A stretch of 11,819 nucleotides of DNA, taken from NCBI GenBank assembly GCA_020629735.1, contig JAHDCT010000022.1, positions 1-11,819 on the forward strand, given 5' to 3'. A program made the translations under genes and the position numbers. The DNA comes from a bacterium. Lineage in GTDB: Bacteria; Patescibacteriota; Gracilibacteria; Absconditabacterales; Absconditicoccaceae. How positions within the stretch are numbered: the stretch's first letter is position 1; each line of letters starts with the position of its first letter. The notes under the pieces were generated by a model. It had not been told where the DNA came from and did no database searches. It saw nothing but the letters and a program-made list of their open reading frames with translations. Positions 1 through 8,674 of the stretch are shown one piece after another.

Positions 1-2
1 AA

Positions 3-211
3 GAAAATTGTTATCATGATCCAAGACGTTCTCGACCAAGCCATGTCTCTCCCATAGATAATAATCAGTGGAACAAATATGAATACAAGGATGTTTTCTA
101 ACCATCGATCATGAGGGAAAAGTGGATTGTTTGCTGACCAAATGAAAACTGCTAGAAAGCATGCTCCTAGCGCTAAATGAAATAATCAGTACCCAGATGT
201 TATTTTTTTAA
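3..211 (+). CDS. 3' end of an unidentified gene, probably frameshifted
   Basis: Two adjoining frames look coding. From base 3 one frame runs 32 codons and stops at TAA 99-101, ending in residues WNKYEYKDVF. The frame one base back is open from 65 to TAA 209-211 and continues smoothly as LTIDHEGKVDCLLTKGKLLE, with UGA at two glycines. Re-reading base 98, or one extra T in the TTTT run at 94-97, would join them into one protein. The start lies outside the window. No family is recognised. Its stop overlaps the end of the convergent DUF1801 gene. Alternatives are a small separate gene starting at GTG 68, or no gene: a minus-strand frame is also open here but encodes an unlikely His/Ser/Cys-rich peptide. 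Confidence 0.33.
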
Positions 212-595
212 TCAACCTATTCATATACCTGGTGGTAACTCAGATAAAAAGTTTGCTAAGGTGGCTATTCATTTTTCATTCACTGACTCTTTACTTGGAA
301 GATTAATCTTGGCAACAACAGCAAGTATTTCATCAAAAACTCCGAGAAAAATTGGGTACTCTTTGCAGATCCACGCTCCTCTACTTACTCATAGTACTGG
401 ATGTTTTTGCTTTCTAGAATTTACATATACCCACATTCAATTTGGATATTGGAAGTGGAGACAATTCCATTTTACTGCTTCGCTTACTCATGGTATCTTC
501 AAGAATATGTTTCTTAACTCCTGATTAATAGCTCTTTTTTTATCATCGAGATCTTCAAGAAGCATTGAAAGATCTTTGTAGACCCTTATAGACAT
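200..595 (-). CDS. DUF1801 / YdhG-like domain protein
   Basis: A 131-residue protein with UGA read as glycine. Residues 25-60 (helix, then PGVSEAVKWNCLHFQYPNGMW) and the following segment HPVLGVSRGAW (65-75) match the pattern of the DUF1801/YdhG family, where a helix and 'P.aeEavkW..P.f' are followed by strands and a conserved 'lgF.rGa' stretch. The length is typical of single-domain members. The family is related in fold to frataxin-like and iron-chaperone proteins, but its biochemical role is unsettled, so no function is assigned. The start is ATG 593-595. The frame stays open further upstream without another ATG. An 8-bp hairpin lies just upstream in its leader. The gene is divergent from the ABC-F gene and convergent with the upstream fragment. 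Confidence 0.8.
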
Positions 596-604
596 ATCAT
601 TGTT

Positions 605-623
605 AAAGAGATAAAATCTCTTT
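605..623. promoter_or_regulatory. 8-bp hairpin in the leader of the DUF1801 gene
   Basis: AAAGAGAT (605-612) and ATCTCTTT (616-623) form a perfect inverted repeat around a 3-base AAA loop. It begins 10 bases upstream of the minus-strand ATG at 595, so it would form at the 5' end of that mRNA. The T-rich bases after it on the plus strand are too short for a convincing terminator. Its role is unknown. The rest of 596-707 is a divergent intergenic region. Confidence 0.4.
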
Positions 624-673
624 TCTATGTATACATTTTTTTCAAAACTTATCGATTCAAATTTACTTTAAGT

Positions 674-701
674 TTTACTAAAATAACAATTTATTCATAC
701 T
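674..701 (+). promoter_or_regulatory. candidate promoter of the ABC-F gene, leaderless
   Basis: TTTACT (674-679) and CATACT (696-701) are separated by 16 bases and resemble -35 and -10 boxes. The -10 box ends six bases before ATG 708, so transcription would start at or next to the start codon. No Shine-Dalgarno sequence precedes the ATG. Confidence 0.4.
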
Positions 702-707
702 TTATTG

Positions 708-2594
708 ATGCCTGCTCTTTTGGAAATAAAAAATATAACTATCAAGGCTCCGCACAAAATTCTTTGTGACTGAATTCACTTTTCTTTAAACGCTTGAGAA
801 AAAGTTGCCTTAACTGCCAGAAACTGAGCATGAAAATCTTCTCTCCTTAAAGTTATTGCTTGAAAGGAAGAGGCATATGAAGGATCAATTTCTATTCATA
901 GCCAAACAACCATTTGATATCTTTCTCAGGAAGACACATTCTCTGAGCATGCTACTGTTTTAGATAGTCTCTTTTCTCATCAAAGTGAGCAATGAAAAGT
1001 TATTCAGGAATATGAATTGGCTCTTCTTGTTTGAGCTGATAATTTACCTGAACTTGTCGAAAAAATTGAGGAACTGCAAGCATGGGATTATGAAACTAAA
1101 GTCCGTATAGTTATTGAGAAGTTAAGGCTTTCAACCTTACTCGAAAAAAAAGTACAAGAATGCTCTTGAGGAGAACTCAAGCGTCTTTCTTTAGCAAAAT
1201 TGTTAATTGAGGATCCAGAGCTTTTAATACTCGATGAGCCGACGAACCATCTTGATATGGATATGATTGAGCGACTTGAAACTTACTTAAGAAGAAGTAA
1301 GCGTACGCTCCTTCTCGTTACTCACGACAGATATTTCTTAGAACGTCTTTGCTCTCGTATTGTTGAACTCTCTTGATGAAGACTTTATAGCTATCCATGA
1401 AACTATTCTCGCTTCTTAGAACTCAAGCAAAAACGTGAGGATGATGAGGGAAGGCAACTCCATCGTGCTAAGCAAGTCTTACGTAAAGAACTAGAATGGA
1501 TAAAAAAGGCTCCTAGAGCAAGAGAAAACAAATCTAGTTATAGAACCAAAAAGTTCTATGCTGTAGAGGGTGAATATAAAGCACTTAAATCCACACAGTA
1601 TCACAAACAAAAAACTTTAGATATATCTCTTGAAAAAAGAAGAATCTGATGAAAAATTCTCAGGTTGTACAATGTTCATAAAGCGTTTTGAACAAAAAAG
1701 ATCCTTGATAATTTTAGTTATGATTTTAAGGCTTGAGAGCGTGTGTGACTTATCGGAAAGAACTGAGTTGGGAAAAGCACCTTTCTTAATATTCTCCTTG
1801 GCCAAGAATCTATTGATTCATGAGACATTAGAAGGTGAGATACCATTCATATGGCAATGTATCAACAGAAACAAGTTAAATTAGATGAGTCAAAGAAAAT
1901 TCTTGATGTGGTAAGAGATAAAGCAGAATACATTACCATCTGAGATGGGGATAGACTTTCTGCTTCACAACTTTTAGATAAATTTCTCTTTCCACCAAAG
2001 CAACAACATCAAAAAGCTTACACACTCTCTTGAGGAGAGAGAAGACGCCTTCATCTTCTTTGTATTCTTATCACTAATCCAAACTTTCTTATCTTAGATG
2101 AGCCAACTAACGATCTTGATATAGAAACGCTTCAAATACTAGAGGATTTTTTGCTCGCATACACGTGATGTCTTGTTATTGTTTCTCATGACAGATTTTT
2201 TATGGACAAAGTAGTGGATCACCTTCTTGTTTTTGATGGGTGAGGGAAAGTAAAGGAATTCCCTTGAAATTATTCTGACTGGCTGCATCAAGAATCTGCT
2301 ATTGAAGAACAGACCATTCCTGTTGAGAGAACAATTCTGGATTCATCATCAGTAGTTGAAGAAAATGTGATTGCTAAGAAAAAGTCACTTTCGAATAAAG
2401 AACGTGAAGAATATAAAATGCTTAGTAGTGAGATTGAACGCTTAGAGATTAGAAAAGAAGAAATCAATCTTACTCTTTCATCATGAAATCTATCTCATAC
2501 TGAAATCAAAGAGTTAAGCTTAGAATTATGAAAAACTCATCAATCACTTGTGACATACGAAGAGAGGTGGTTTGAATTAGAAGAAAGGGTTTAG
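708..2594 (+). CDS. uup: ABC-F family ATPase, Uup type
   Basis: A 628-residue soluble protein with two ABC ATPase domains and no membrane segments. Domain 1 has Walker A RNGAGKSS (38-45), signature SGGE (153-156), Walker B LLILDEP (172-178) and H-loop THD (205-207). Domain 2 has Walker A GKNGVGKST (350-358), signature LSGGE (440-444), Walker B LILDEPTNDLD (461-471) and H-loop SHD (493-495). Between them, residues 235-310 form the charged linker that in ABC-F proteins reaches the ribosomal P site. A charged coiled-coil tail (about 560-628) is the feature that points to Uup rather than EttA. ABC-F proteins act on the ribosome, Uup in relieving stalling and in DNA-excision phenotypes. Both glycines of the first P-loop are TGA. 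It is convergent with the gene ending at 2615. Confidence 0.93.
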
Positions 2595-2614
2595 CTTATT
2601 ATCTATGACTTTAA

Positions 2615-3226
2615 TTAAAAATCTACTCTTGTCATTACTCAGGTATATCAATCTCCTATTTCCCAGGCTGTTTTTTCATCTGTAGATTTTCTTAACTTTG
2701 CTTTTTCAATCATTTTTGAAGTAAGGTTACTATACTCTGAAATAATTCACTTTTCCTGTAAGACAGCTAACATCCAAAGATAATTCTGGTATTCTTCTCA
2801 GTAGAGTATAAGGTAGTTTTTCCCAAATTTCTCTTTGATATAATTTAGTGAAGACTTAACCATCCTCAGTGCTATATATTCCTTTCTTCTCCCTTCGTTT
2901 ACATAAAGAGCGCTATTTAAAACATGAAACTCAACTATTTCGGATTGTCTATTAAAATACCCGTGTCAAACTATTTTTCACTCTTCACTTGCTGACACAT
3001 AGTAGGTGTCATCTAAGGAATTTAACCATGTTTTTTCTAACATACGCGATTCAGCTCTCTCATTTCAGTTTGCGTATCATGTTACTGCTGCATACTCATG
3101 AAATAGCGTCTGTCCTACCAAAAAATTTACTCATAAATCTTCTCTTATCTTACCAAGAAATGAGTCTAGTCTTTGCTGTGATAGTTCTTCTCTAAAGCTC
3201 CTCACTGAGATTTTTAACTTTCTCAT
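2615..3226 (-). CDS. uncharacterised protein, faintly GNAT-like
   Basis: A 203-residue intact frame with UGA as glycine (for example in VTGYANG and ILYGEEY). No signal peptide or membrane helix is visible. The middle part has a strand-turn-strand EEGKIVGHGY (81-90), a strand around VEFHVLNSALYV, then a basic stretch and long helix (112-135), a strand NYLILYGEEYQ, and a helix ending LQEKGI. That order recalls GNAT acetyltransferases, but the acetyl-CoA loop Q/RxxGxG/A is not recognisable (GRRKEYIAL sits in its place), so the assignment is weak. It starts 20 bases after the cyclophilin stop on the same strand and is probably co-transcribed with it. No Shine-Dalgarno sequence is present. It converges on the ABC-F gene with a 20-base gap. 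Confidence 0.8.
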
Positions 3227-3246
3227 GATTATGTAGCTTTAATGAT

Positions 3247-3729
3247 TTACTTAATAAGCGATAAAAATTCAGAATTTTTTTCAAAAAGTTGTGAACTGTC
3301 ATCATGGATTACGATTGTTTTGATCGTGTCTCATTGTTGAATTTGATTCACAATTGTTTGACCTGTTTCGTCTTCAACATATCAAAAAACTGTATGTCTT
3401 CAGTCTAGCCAAGATGTCTCAACGTGAGTAATAAAAAACTGTGATCCATTTGTTCCAGGACCAGCGTTTGCCATACTTAACATTCATGGTCAGCTATGTT
3501 TCAATTCGTTGTGGAATTCGTCTTCAAACTGGTATCCAGGTCACCCGGTTCCCGTTCCATGGGGACAACCACCTTGAATCATGAAGTCCTCAATAACACG
3601 GTGAAAATTTAAATCATCATAGTATCATGACTGAGCTAGATGTACAAAATTTGTCACTGTTTTAGGTGTCTTCTCAGGATGAAGGATAAGATTGATATCT
3701 CCTTTCGACGTTTTAATAGTAGCTTTCAT
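3247..3729 (-). CDS. peptidyl-prolyl cis-trans isomerase, cyclophilin type
   Basis: A 160-residue single-domain cyclophilin without a signal peptide, so it is presumably cytoplasmic. It catalyses cis-trans isomerisation of peptide bonds before proline during folding. Active-site landmarks are FHRVI (42-46, catalytic Arg44), FMIQGG (49-54, Phe49 and Gln52), MANAGPGTNGSQFFI (86-100) and LDGRHTVFG (108-116, His112). UGA encodes many glycines, including several in the GTGTGGPGYQFEDEF loop. The length matches bacterial PpiB-like proteins. ATG 3727-3729 gives the canonical start MKATIKTSKGDI. A TATTAT box ends seven bases before it. It is the first gene of a probable two-gene minus-strand transcript. 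Confidence 0.95.
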
Positions 3730-3736
3730 TTCACAT

Positions 3737-3742
3737 ATAATA
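3737..3742 (-). promoter_or_regulatory. -10 box of the cyclophilin gene, leaderless
   Basis: On the minus strand TATTAT ends seven bases before the ATG at 3729. No clear -35 box is seen at the expected distance. The spacing predicts transcription starting at or next to the A of the start codon. Confidence 0.4.
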
Positions 3743-3762
3743 GTAAATAAAGATTATGTTAT

Positions 3763-3791
3763 TATGTGTGTTTTTTTGTATTGCACACATA
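3763..3791. repeat. inverted repeat TATGTGTG-N13-CACACATA
   Basis: Perfect 8-base arms at 3763-3770 and 3784-3791 are separated by a T-rich 13-base spacer. The repeat lies between the divergent promoters of the cyclophilin and flavoprotein genes and would overlap the -35 region of the former. It could be an operator for a dimeric regulator or a hairpin. Neither can be chosen from sequence alone. Confidence 0.45.
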
Positions 3792-3824
3792 TTGACTCTA
3801 GTTTTTTTTATATAGATATTTTCC

Positions 3825-3853
3825 TTCAAAAAACTACTTAATATTCGTATACT
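3825..3853 (+). promoter_or_regulatory. promoter of the flavoprotein gene, leaderless
   Basis: TTCAAA (3825-3830), a 17-base spacer, then TATACT (3848-3853). The -10 box ends seven bases before ATG 3861, so the mRNA would begin at the start codon. A second possible -35 (TTGACT 3792-3797) lies further upstream with a poorer partner box around 3815. Confidence 0.5.
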
Positions 3854-3860
3854 TGTTTTC

Positions 3861-5108
3861 ATGAAACCGCACGTGTGAATCATATGATGATGAGCTGCCT
3901 GACTCATGGCTGCTGCAACCTTATTGGAAAGAGATGACCGAGATGGTCACATTTCTTTATTTGAAAAGAATTCTCTCTTAGGTGCAAAGGTTATCATCTC
4001 TTGATGATGACGTTGCAACTTAACTACGTGATATGTAAGAACTAAAGATCTTGAGCCGGCTTATACAAGATGACGAGATTTTTTCTCATGATTTCTCAAG
4101 CGTTTTACGCCTAGAAGTGTAAGAAAACGATTTGAATCTCATTGAATTCCCTGTAAAGAAGAGGATGACAAACGTATTTTTCCCGTCAGTAATAATTGAA
4201 AAGAGGTAACTCGTATGTTCACAGATTTTTTCAAAAAACACACAGATAGAATTACTATTAAATATAAAACTCCTGTCATAGATATTTCCAAAACAAGTAC
4301 TTGATTCAAAGTGACAGCACAAGATGGAGAGATTCACCGTTTCGATAAAATTCTTCTCTGTACCTGATGACAGGCTTTTAAGCATACGTGATCTAGTTGA
4401 GATGGATACTCATTTGCTCAATCATTGTGACATACTATTACTCAACTTTGACCATCATTAAACAGCTTTCGTATTCAAGAAAAGCGAGCTAAAGAATTGT
4501 CTTGATTAGTGTTGAAGTGAGCTGCTATTAGTTTTTCTAAAGATCCCACATCTTTGAAAAGAGAATGAGATCTTCTTCTTACTCACTTTTGAATTTCAGG
4601 CCCATTGGCTTTTATTGCAGCGTCTCACTTAGCGTTTCATGAAATTACTCCCAACTCCCCTCTTATATTACATATTCACCCTATAGCTGATATGTCTGAG
4701 CAGGATCGAAACACTTTCTTACTAGATTCATCTAAAAAGTATCCAAAAAAGGAATTACAGACTATTCTTTCATCGGTTTTACCAAAACGTTTTTGTGAAT
4801 CATTTCTCTGAGAATTTGACATCATGATTCATCAAAAAATATGATCTTTAAGCAAACGTGATCGCCTTTTGGTTTCTAGATTACTTTGACAAGGGATTCC
4901 CCTCACTCTCCTTCAACGTCGCCCTTGAGATGAATTTGTTACCGCTTGATGAGTTTCGACTCAAGAAATTGACCATCTTACTCTTGAATCGAAAGTAACC
5001 CCTTGATGTTATTTTGCGTGAGAGATCCTTAATATTGATTGAATTACCTGATGATATAACTTGCAAATGTGCCGGGCTACATGAAGAGCTGCTGCGTTTC
5101 ACATATAG
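3861..5108 (+). CDS. HI0933/YhiN-family FAD-dependent oxidoreductase
   Basis: A 415-residue flavoprotein of the HI0933-like (YhiN/BaiN) family. The N-terminal Rossmann motif VGIIGGGAAGL (5-15) binds the ADP part of FAD, and the acidic residue ending strand 2 is in LFEKN (33-37). The family signatures follow: KVIISGGGRCNLT (43-55), LLCTGGQAF (165-173), HFGISGP (242-248), and the C-terminal block SKVTPGCYFAGEILNIDG (377-394) with TGGYNLQ (396-402), which closes over the flavin. Three consecutive TGAs encode the GGG of the nucleotide-binding motif. Reported activities in the family include flavin-dependent reduction of enone substrates, but the physiological role in this lineage is unknown. No membrane segment is present. 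The gene appears monocistronic with its own promoter. Confidence 0.93.
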
Positions 5109-5423
5109 TTGACTTTCTTTTCTCAACATATATTGATATTTCTCTTTGTATTTTAGTGTGTATGGAAGAAACTTTTTTCAAGAAAAAGCACCTCTTTGAG
5201 GGCAAAGCAAAAATCTTTTCTTATCCTGGCTCTGATACTAAATAAGAAAGTTTTTCATCAAATTCTTGAGTGTATTTTCAGTTGCGTACTTCTAAGTGAA
5301 TCAGAAAAGTGAAAAAAACAGCCTCTGTTTAAATCTGAGCTTGAAGAAATTACTAGGAGCAAACCTTATAGATCTTTAGCTGGCTTCTTGAGACAAAATC
5401 TTTATATATGTGATAACTTTTTG
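5109..5423. other. gene-poor interval between flavoprotein and typA
   Basis: About 315 bases with no confident gene. It contains the 27-codon PurC-like frame (5162-5245) and a possible -35-like TTGACT at 5109 without a good -10 partner. One plus-strand frame is open from after a TAG near 5153 right through the terminator into typA, reading as a hydrophobic then charged peptide (for example SFLILALIL, then SELEEITRSKPYRSL). Because a terminator lies inside that frame, I treat it as chance or decayed sequence. No tRNA or recognisable structured RNA was found. Confidence 0.4.
5162..5245 (+). pseudogene. PurC-like N-terminal remnant (27 codons)
   Basis: ATG 5162 opens a 27-residue frame ending at TAA 5243-5245. 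Its core, KKHLFEGKAKIFSYPGSDT, resembles the first strand of SAICAR synthetase (PurC), which begins with a conserved 'lyeGKAKkvy' stretch. The rest of the ~235-residue enzyme is absent. A weak likeness to the PurC C-terminus (PYRSLAGFL) occurs in another frame near 5370-5400. This could be an internally deleted purC pseudogene, an independent small peptide, or coincidence. Confidence 0.25.
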
Positions 5424-5450
5424 AAAGGGTCTATGACCCTTTTTGTTTTT
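5424..5450 (+). terminator. rho-independent terminator upstream of typA
   Basis: AAAGGGTC (5424-5431) pairs perfectly with GACCCTTT (5435-5442) around a 3-base TAT loop and is followed by TTGTTTTT. It would end transcripts entering from the flavoprotein side, only 15 bases before the typA start codon. Confidence 0.85.
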
Positions 5451-5465
5451 ATTCGTTTTCTTCGC

Positions 5466-7283
5466 ATGCAAGTTTTCAAAAATTTAGCAATTATTGCCCA
5501 TGTTGATCATGGGAAAACCTCTCTTGTAGACCAGTTACTTACTTCATCTTGAACGATGAAGCATCTTGAGTGAGCTGAGCTTATTATGGATAGTAATGAC
5601 CAAGAAAAAGAGAGATGAATTACGATTTATGCAAAAAACACATCTATTGTTTGGAATGATGTTGTTATGAATATTATTGATACGCCATGACATGCTGATT
5701 TTTGATCTGAAGTTGAGCGTGTGTTGAGAATGGTAGATTCAGTTCTTCTCGTAGTAGATGCTTATGAAGGCCCTATGCCACAGACTAAATTTGTTCTTAA
5801 AAAGGCGTTGGAAAATTGACTGAAACCAATTGTTGTTCTTAACAAGATTGATAAACCAACTGCAAGACCTGATTGGGTTGAAGACCAACTATTTGATCTA
5901 TTCATCCAGTTATGAGCTACTGACGAGCAAACTGACTTCCCTGTTATTTACACAAGTGCGCGCGATTGATATGCATTCCATGATTTAGCTGATCTTGAGA
6001 AAGCACAGGCAAATCCAAGTATGGAACCATTACTTGACTTTATCATGGAGAAAGTTCCTAATGCTCCACACAATCCTGAGCAACCTTTCCGTATGCAGGT
6101 AGTGAATTTGTGATATGATAATTTTGTATGAAGACTCTGAATTTGACGTATTGCTGATTGAATTGTTAAGGCTAATCAAGAAGTAATTGTTTATAAAACG
6201 GATTGAACAACTAAGAAAGCAAAAATTTCAAAGATATATCGTACCGTTTGAGTCTCAAGAATAGATGTTGATGAAGGAAGATGTGGTGATGTTGTTATTG
6301 TTGCGTGAATTCCTGATATTTTCGTTTGAGATACAATTTGAGAGGAGTGAACTGCCCCTTATCCACCAATTCATGTTGATGAGCCTACCTTGATGATGGA
6401 TTTTCTTGTGAATAATTCACCCTTTGCTTGAAAGGAAGGAAAGTATGTTACTTCAAGAAACATCGTTGACAGATTGGAAAAAGAGTTGGAAACAAATGTG
6501 TGAATGAAAGTAGATATTCATGAAGGAGGTAACAGATGTACTGTTGCTTGACGTTGAGAACTTCACCTTTCTGTACTTATTGAAAGTATGAGAAGAGAGT
6601 GATTCGAGCTCCAGGTTTCATCTCCTCAAGTTATTTTTAGAGATAACGAGTGAACTACGGAAGAACCAATTGAAAGAGTAGCAGTTACTGTTGATGATGA
6701 CTTAGCATGAACAGTGATTGATTTGCTGGCTAAAAGAAAGTGATTAATGCAGAATATGCAGTCTGAGAATGGACTGACTCAACTTGAATTTGAAGTTCCT
6801 ACGAGATGACTACTTTGATTTAGATCTGACTTCATTCTCGTAACTAAGTGAGAATGACTTGTTTCATCATCATTTTCTCATTATGCACCATATCTATGAG
6901 ATATACCAAAACGTGTAAACTGATCTATGGTATCTTGATTTAAAGGTAAATCGATGAGATTTTCTATCTGGAAACTTCAAGAGAGATGAACTATTTTTGT
7001 ACAACCAGCAAGTGAGTTATATGAAGGTATGATTGTCTGAGAATCAGCTAAACCTGGTGATTTAGTTGTTAATCTTACAAAAAATAAGAATCAATCAAAC
7101 ATGAGGACCTGAAAAAATGATGAAAATATGATCCTGGCGCCAATCAAAACTCTTAGTCTTGAAGATGCCCTAAGTTATATATGACCAGACGAATATGTAG
7201 AGATTACTCCAGAAAATATAAGACTGAGAAAAATACATTTGAAGGAAAGTGATAGAAAACTAGCTGCAAAGAAGAAGAGCTAA
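5466..7283 (+). CDS. typA: translational GTPase TypA/BipA
   Basis: A 605-residue ribosome-associated GTPase of the EF-G-like superfamily. G-domain motifs are G1 AHVDHGKT (11-18), G2 RGITI (50-54), G3 DTPGH (72-76), G4 NKID (126-129) and G5 SAR (164-166). Then come the beta-barrel domain, EF-G-like domains with GRGELHLSVLIE and RGLLGFRSDF, and the BipA-specific C-terminal domain. The length is normal for BipA. TypA binds the 70S ribosome and supports 50S assembly and growth under stress. By my count 38 of 49 glycines are TGA, including the one in DTPGH. ATG 5466 gives the family start MQVFKNLAIIAHVDHGK. The frame is open upstream but crosses a terminator. No Shine-Dalgarno sequence is seen. 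The next gene follows 24 bases downstream. Confidence 0.97.
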
Positions 7284-7307
7284 AATTTCATTCCCTAAGT
7301 AAAAACG

Positions 7308-8558
7308 ATGTTCAGATCACCTCATAAAGATACTACAGAGTTGAATACCTACGCAAAGGATATTTCAAACGAGCTTATGTCTTATGAATCCTGCTTCATT
7401 TACGATGCTCACCATATTCGCCATCAGATTTGACTCTTTAACTCATGGAGAGCCCCATGAGGAGTGACTCTTAGGTATGCAATGAAGGCGAATCCCAACA
7501 AACATATTCTGAGTATCATGAGGGAATCTTGACTTATGATAGACGCGTCATCTGAACATGAAGTGTATAGAGCTATTAATGCTTGATTTTCACCTGAACA
7601 GATTCAACTTACGTGACAAATTCTTCCCAAGAATCTTGAAACATTACTTTCTCTTTGAGTTAAGTTTTGTGCATGTTCACTGCATCAACTTAAACAAGTA
7701 TGAGTTTCAAAATTGGTCGACTCTGTTTGAATCAGACTAAACCCAGGACTTTGATCTGGTCAATTTCCTTGAGTTAATGTTTGATGAACTCACTCTTCTT
7801 TTTGAATTTGGCATGAGCAATTGGATCATGCTGTATCGTTGGCTACATCACTAGGGATTAAAATAACTACTCTCCATACTCATATTGGGTCTTGAAGTGA
7901 TCCGCTTGTTTGGAAAAAAGTTGCTAGCTTAACTCTTTCTTTTGTTCATAAATTGCCTGATGTAACTCATGTAGATCTTGGATGATGACTGAAGGTGGCG
8001 AGAATGAAAAACGAAAAATCAGCTGACATCACTGAAATTGGTGCATACATTACTCAGGAGTTTGAAGACTTTTACGCTCAAACTGACCGTAAGCTCCATT
8101 TGGAAATAGAGCCCTGAACTGCCCTAGTTGCTAATTCTTGATACCTCTTGTGAGAGATTGATGATGTTGTTTCTACGTGAGTGCTGTGATATACCTTCGT
8201 TAAGTTGGATATCTGAATGTCTGAAATTATTCGTCCCATTATGTATGGCGCTGTTCATCCTATCTGGTCAACAAGTTCTTCTGATGAAGTGGTTTCATGA
8301 GTCTATGTGTGACACAGCTGTGAAAGTTCAGACATGATTACGGTAGATAGACATGGAACACCACTAACCCGTGAGATGTATGCTCCTACTATTTGAGATA
8401 AAGTCCTTATTTGATGAGTAGGTGCTTATTGTAGTGCCATGAGCACGATCCATTATAATTCTTACCCTCAGGTTGCTGAGTATATTCTAGATGGCTGAAC
8501 TCTCTCATGTATTAGAGAGGTCGAGAAACTAGAAGATGTATGGAGATTGGAAGTATAA
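7308..8558 (+). CDS. lysA: diaminopimelate-decarboxylase-like PLP enzyme (fold III)
   Basis: A 416-residue fold-type III PLP decarboxylase. YAMKANPN (57-64) holds the Schiff-base Lys60. HTHIGSGSD (190-198) and HVDLGGGLKV (221-230) contribute to PLP phosphate binding. IRPIMYGAVHPI (308-319) matches the DAP-decarboxylase substrate-binding stretch, CESSD (338-342) carries the catalytic Cys donated across the dimer, and VGAYCSAMS (371-379) holds the C-terminal Tyr. DAP decarboxylase converts meso-diaminopimelate to lysine and CO2. One oddity is that the usual EPGR motif reads EPGT (268-271), losing an Arg that contacts substrate in characterised LysA, so specificity may differ. No other lysine-pathway gene is nearby. 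The 24-base gap suggests co-transcription with typA. A terminator follows. Confidence 0.88.
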
Positions 8559-8598
8559 CCATAGATCCCTTATATTGCTTATCTTTTTTACAAAACAG

Positions 8599-8630
8599 AA
8601 GAGCCTGGCTGTCAATTCAACCTGGCTCTT
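8599..8630. terminator. convergent terminator after the decarboxylase gene
   Basis: AAGAGCC (8599-8605) pairs with GGCTCTT (8624-8630). After a T-T mismatch, GG/CC extends the stem around a 12-base loop. It lies between a plus-strand gene ending at 8558 and a minus-strand gene ending at 8675. T-runs are modest on both sides, so it may act in both directions. Confidence 0.65.
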
Positions 8631-8674
8631 GTGTGTTTCAGAATTCTTCATAAACGTTTACTTTAGTTGAAGGC

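Noticed and set aside
1..211. Minus-strand frame open across the window start
   Set aside because: Its peptide is unusually rich in His, Ser and Cys with few UGA glycines. The plus-strand frames have more typical composition.
261..524. Plus-strand frame of 87 codons, whose N-terminus superficially resembles an alkyltransferase
   Set aside because: It is antisense to the DUF1801 gene, which has family motifs and UGA at conserved glycines. The plus frame lacks the alkyltransferase PCHRV active site.
3118..3131. Suspected frameshift in the T run of the 203-residue gene
   Set aside because: Rechecking the homopolymer gave six bases. Start and stop are in the same frame and the protein is continuous.
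2989..3195. Plus-strand hydrophobic frame of 68 codons
   Set aside because: It is the shadow of the minus-strand 203-residue gene, which is continuous from ATG to TAA in table 25.
4086..4385. Minus-strand frame of 99 codons
   Set aside because: It lies wholly inside the well-supported flavoprotein gene on the other strand and encodes a low-quality Ser/Phe/Cys-rich peptide.
5109..5423. Possible tmRNA, SRP RNA or tRNA in the gap before typA
   Set aside because: No T-loop sequence, CCA end, SRP core motif or long conserved stem was found.
5160..5465. N-terminal extension of typA by about 100 codons
   Set aside because: The extension would contain a strong terminator hairpin, it lacks homology to TypA, and ATG 5466 gives the normal family N-terminus.
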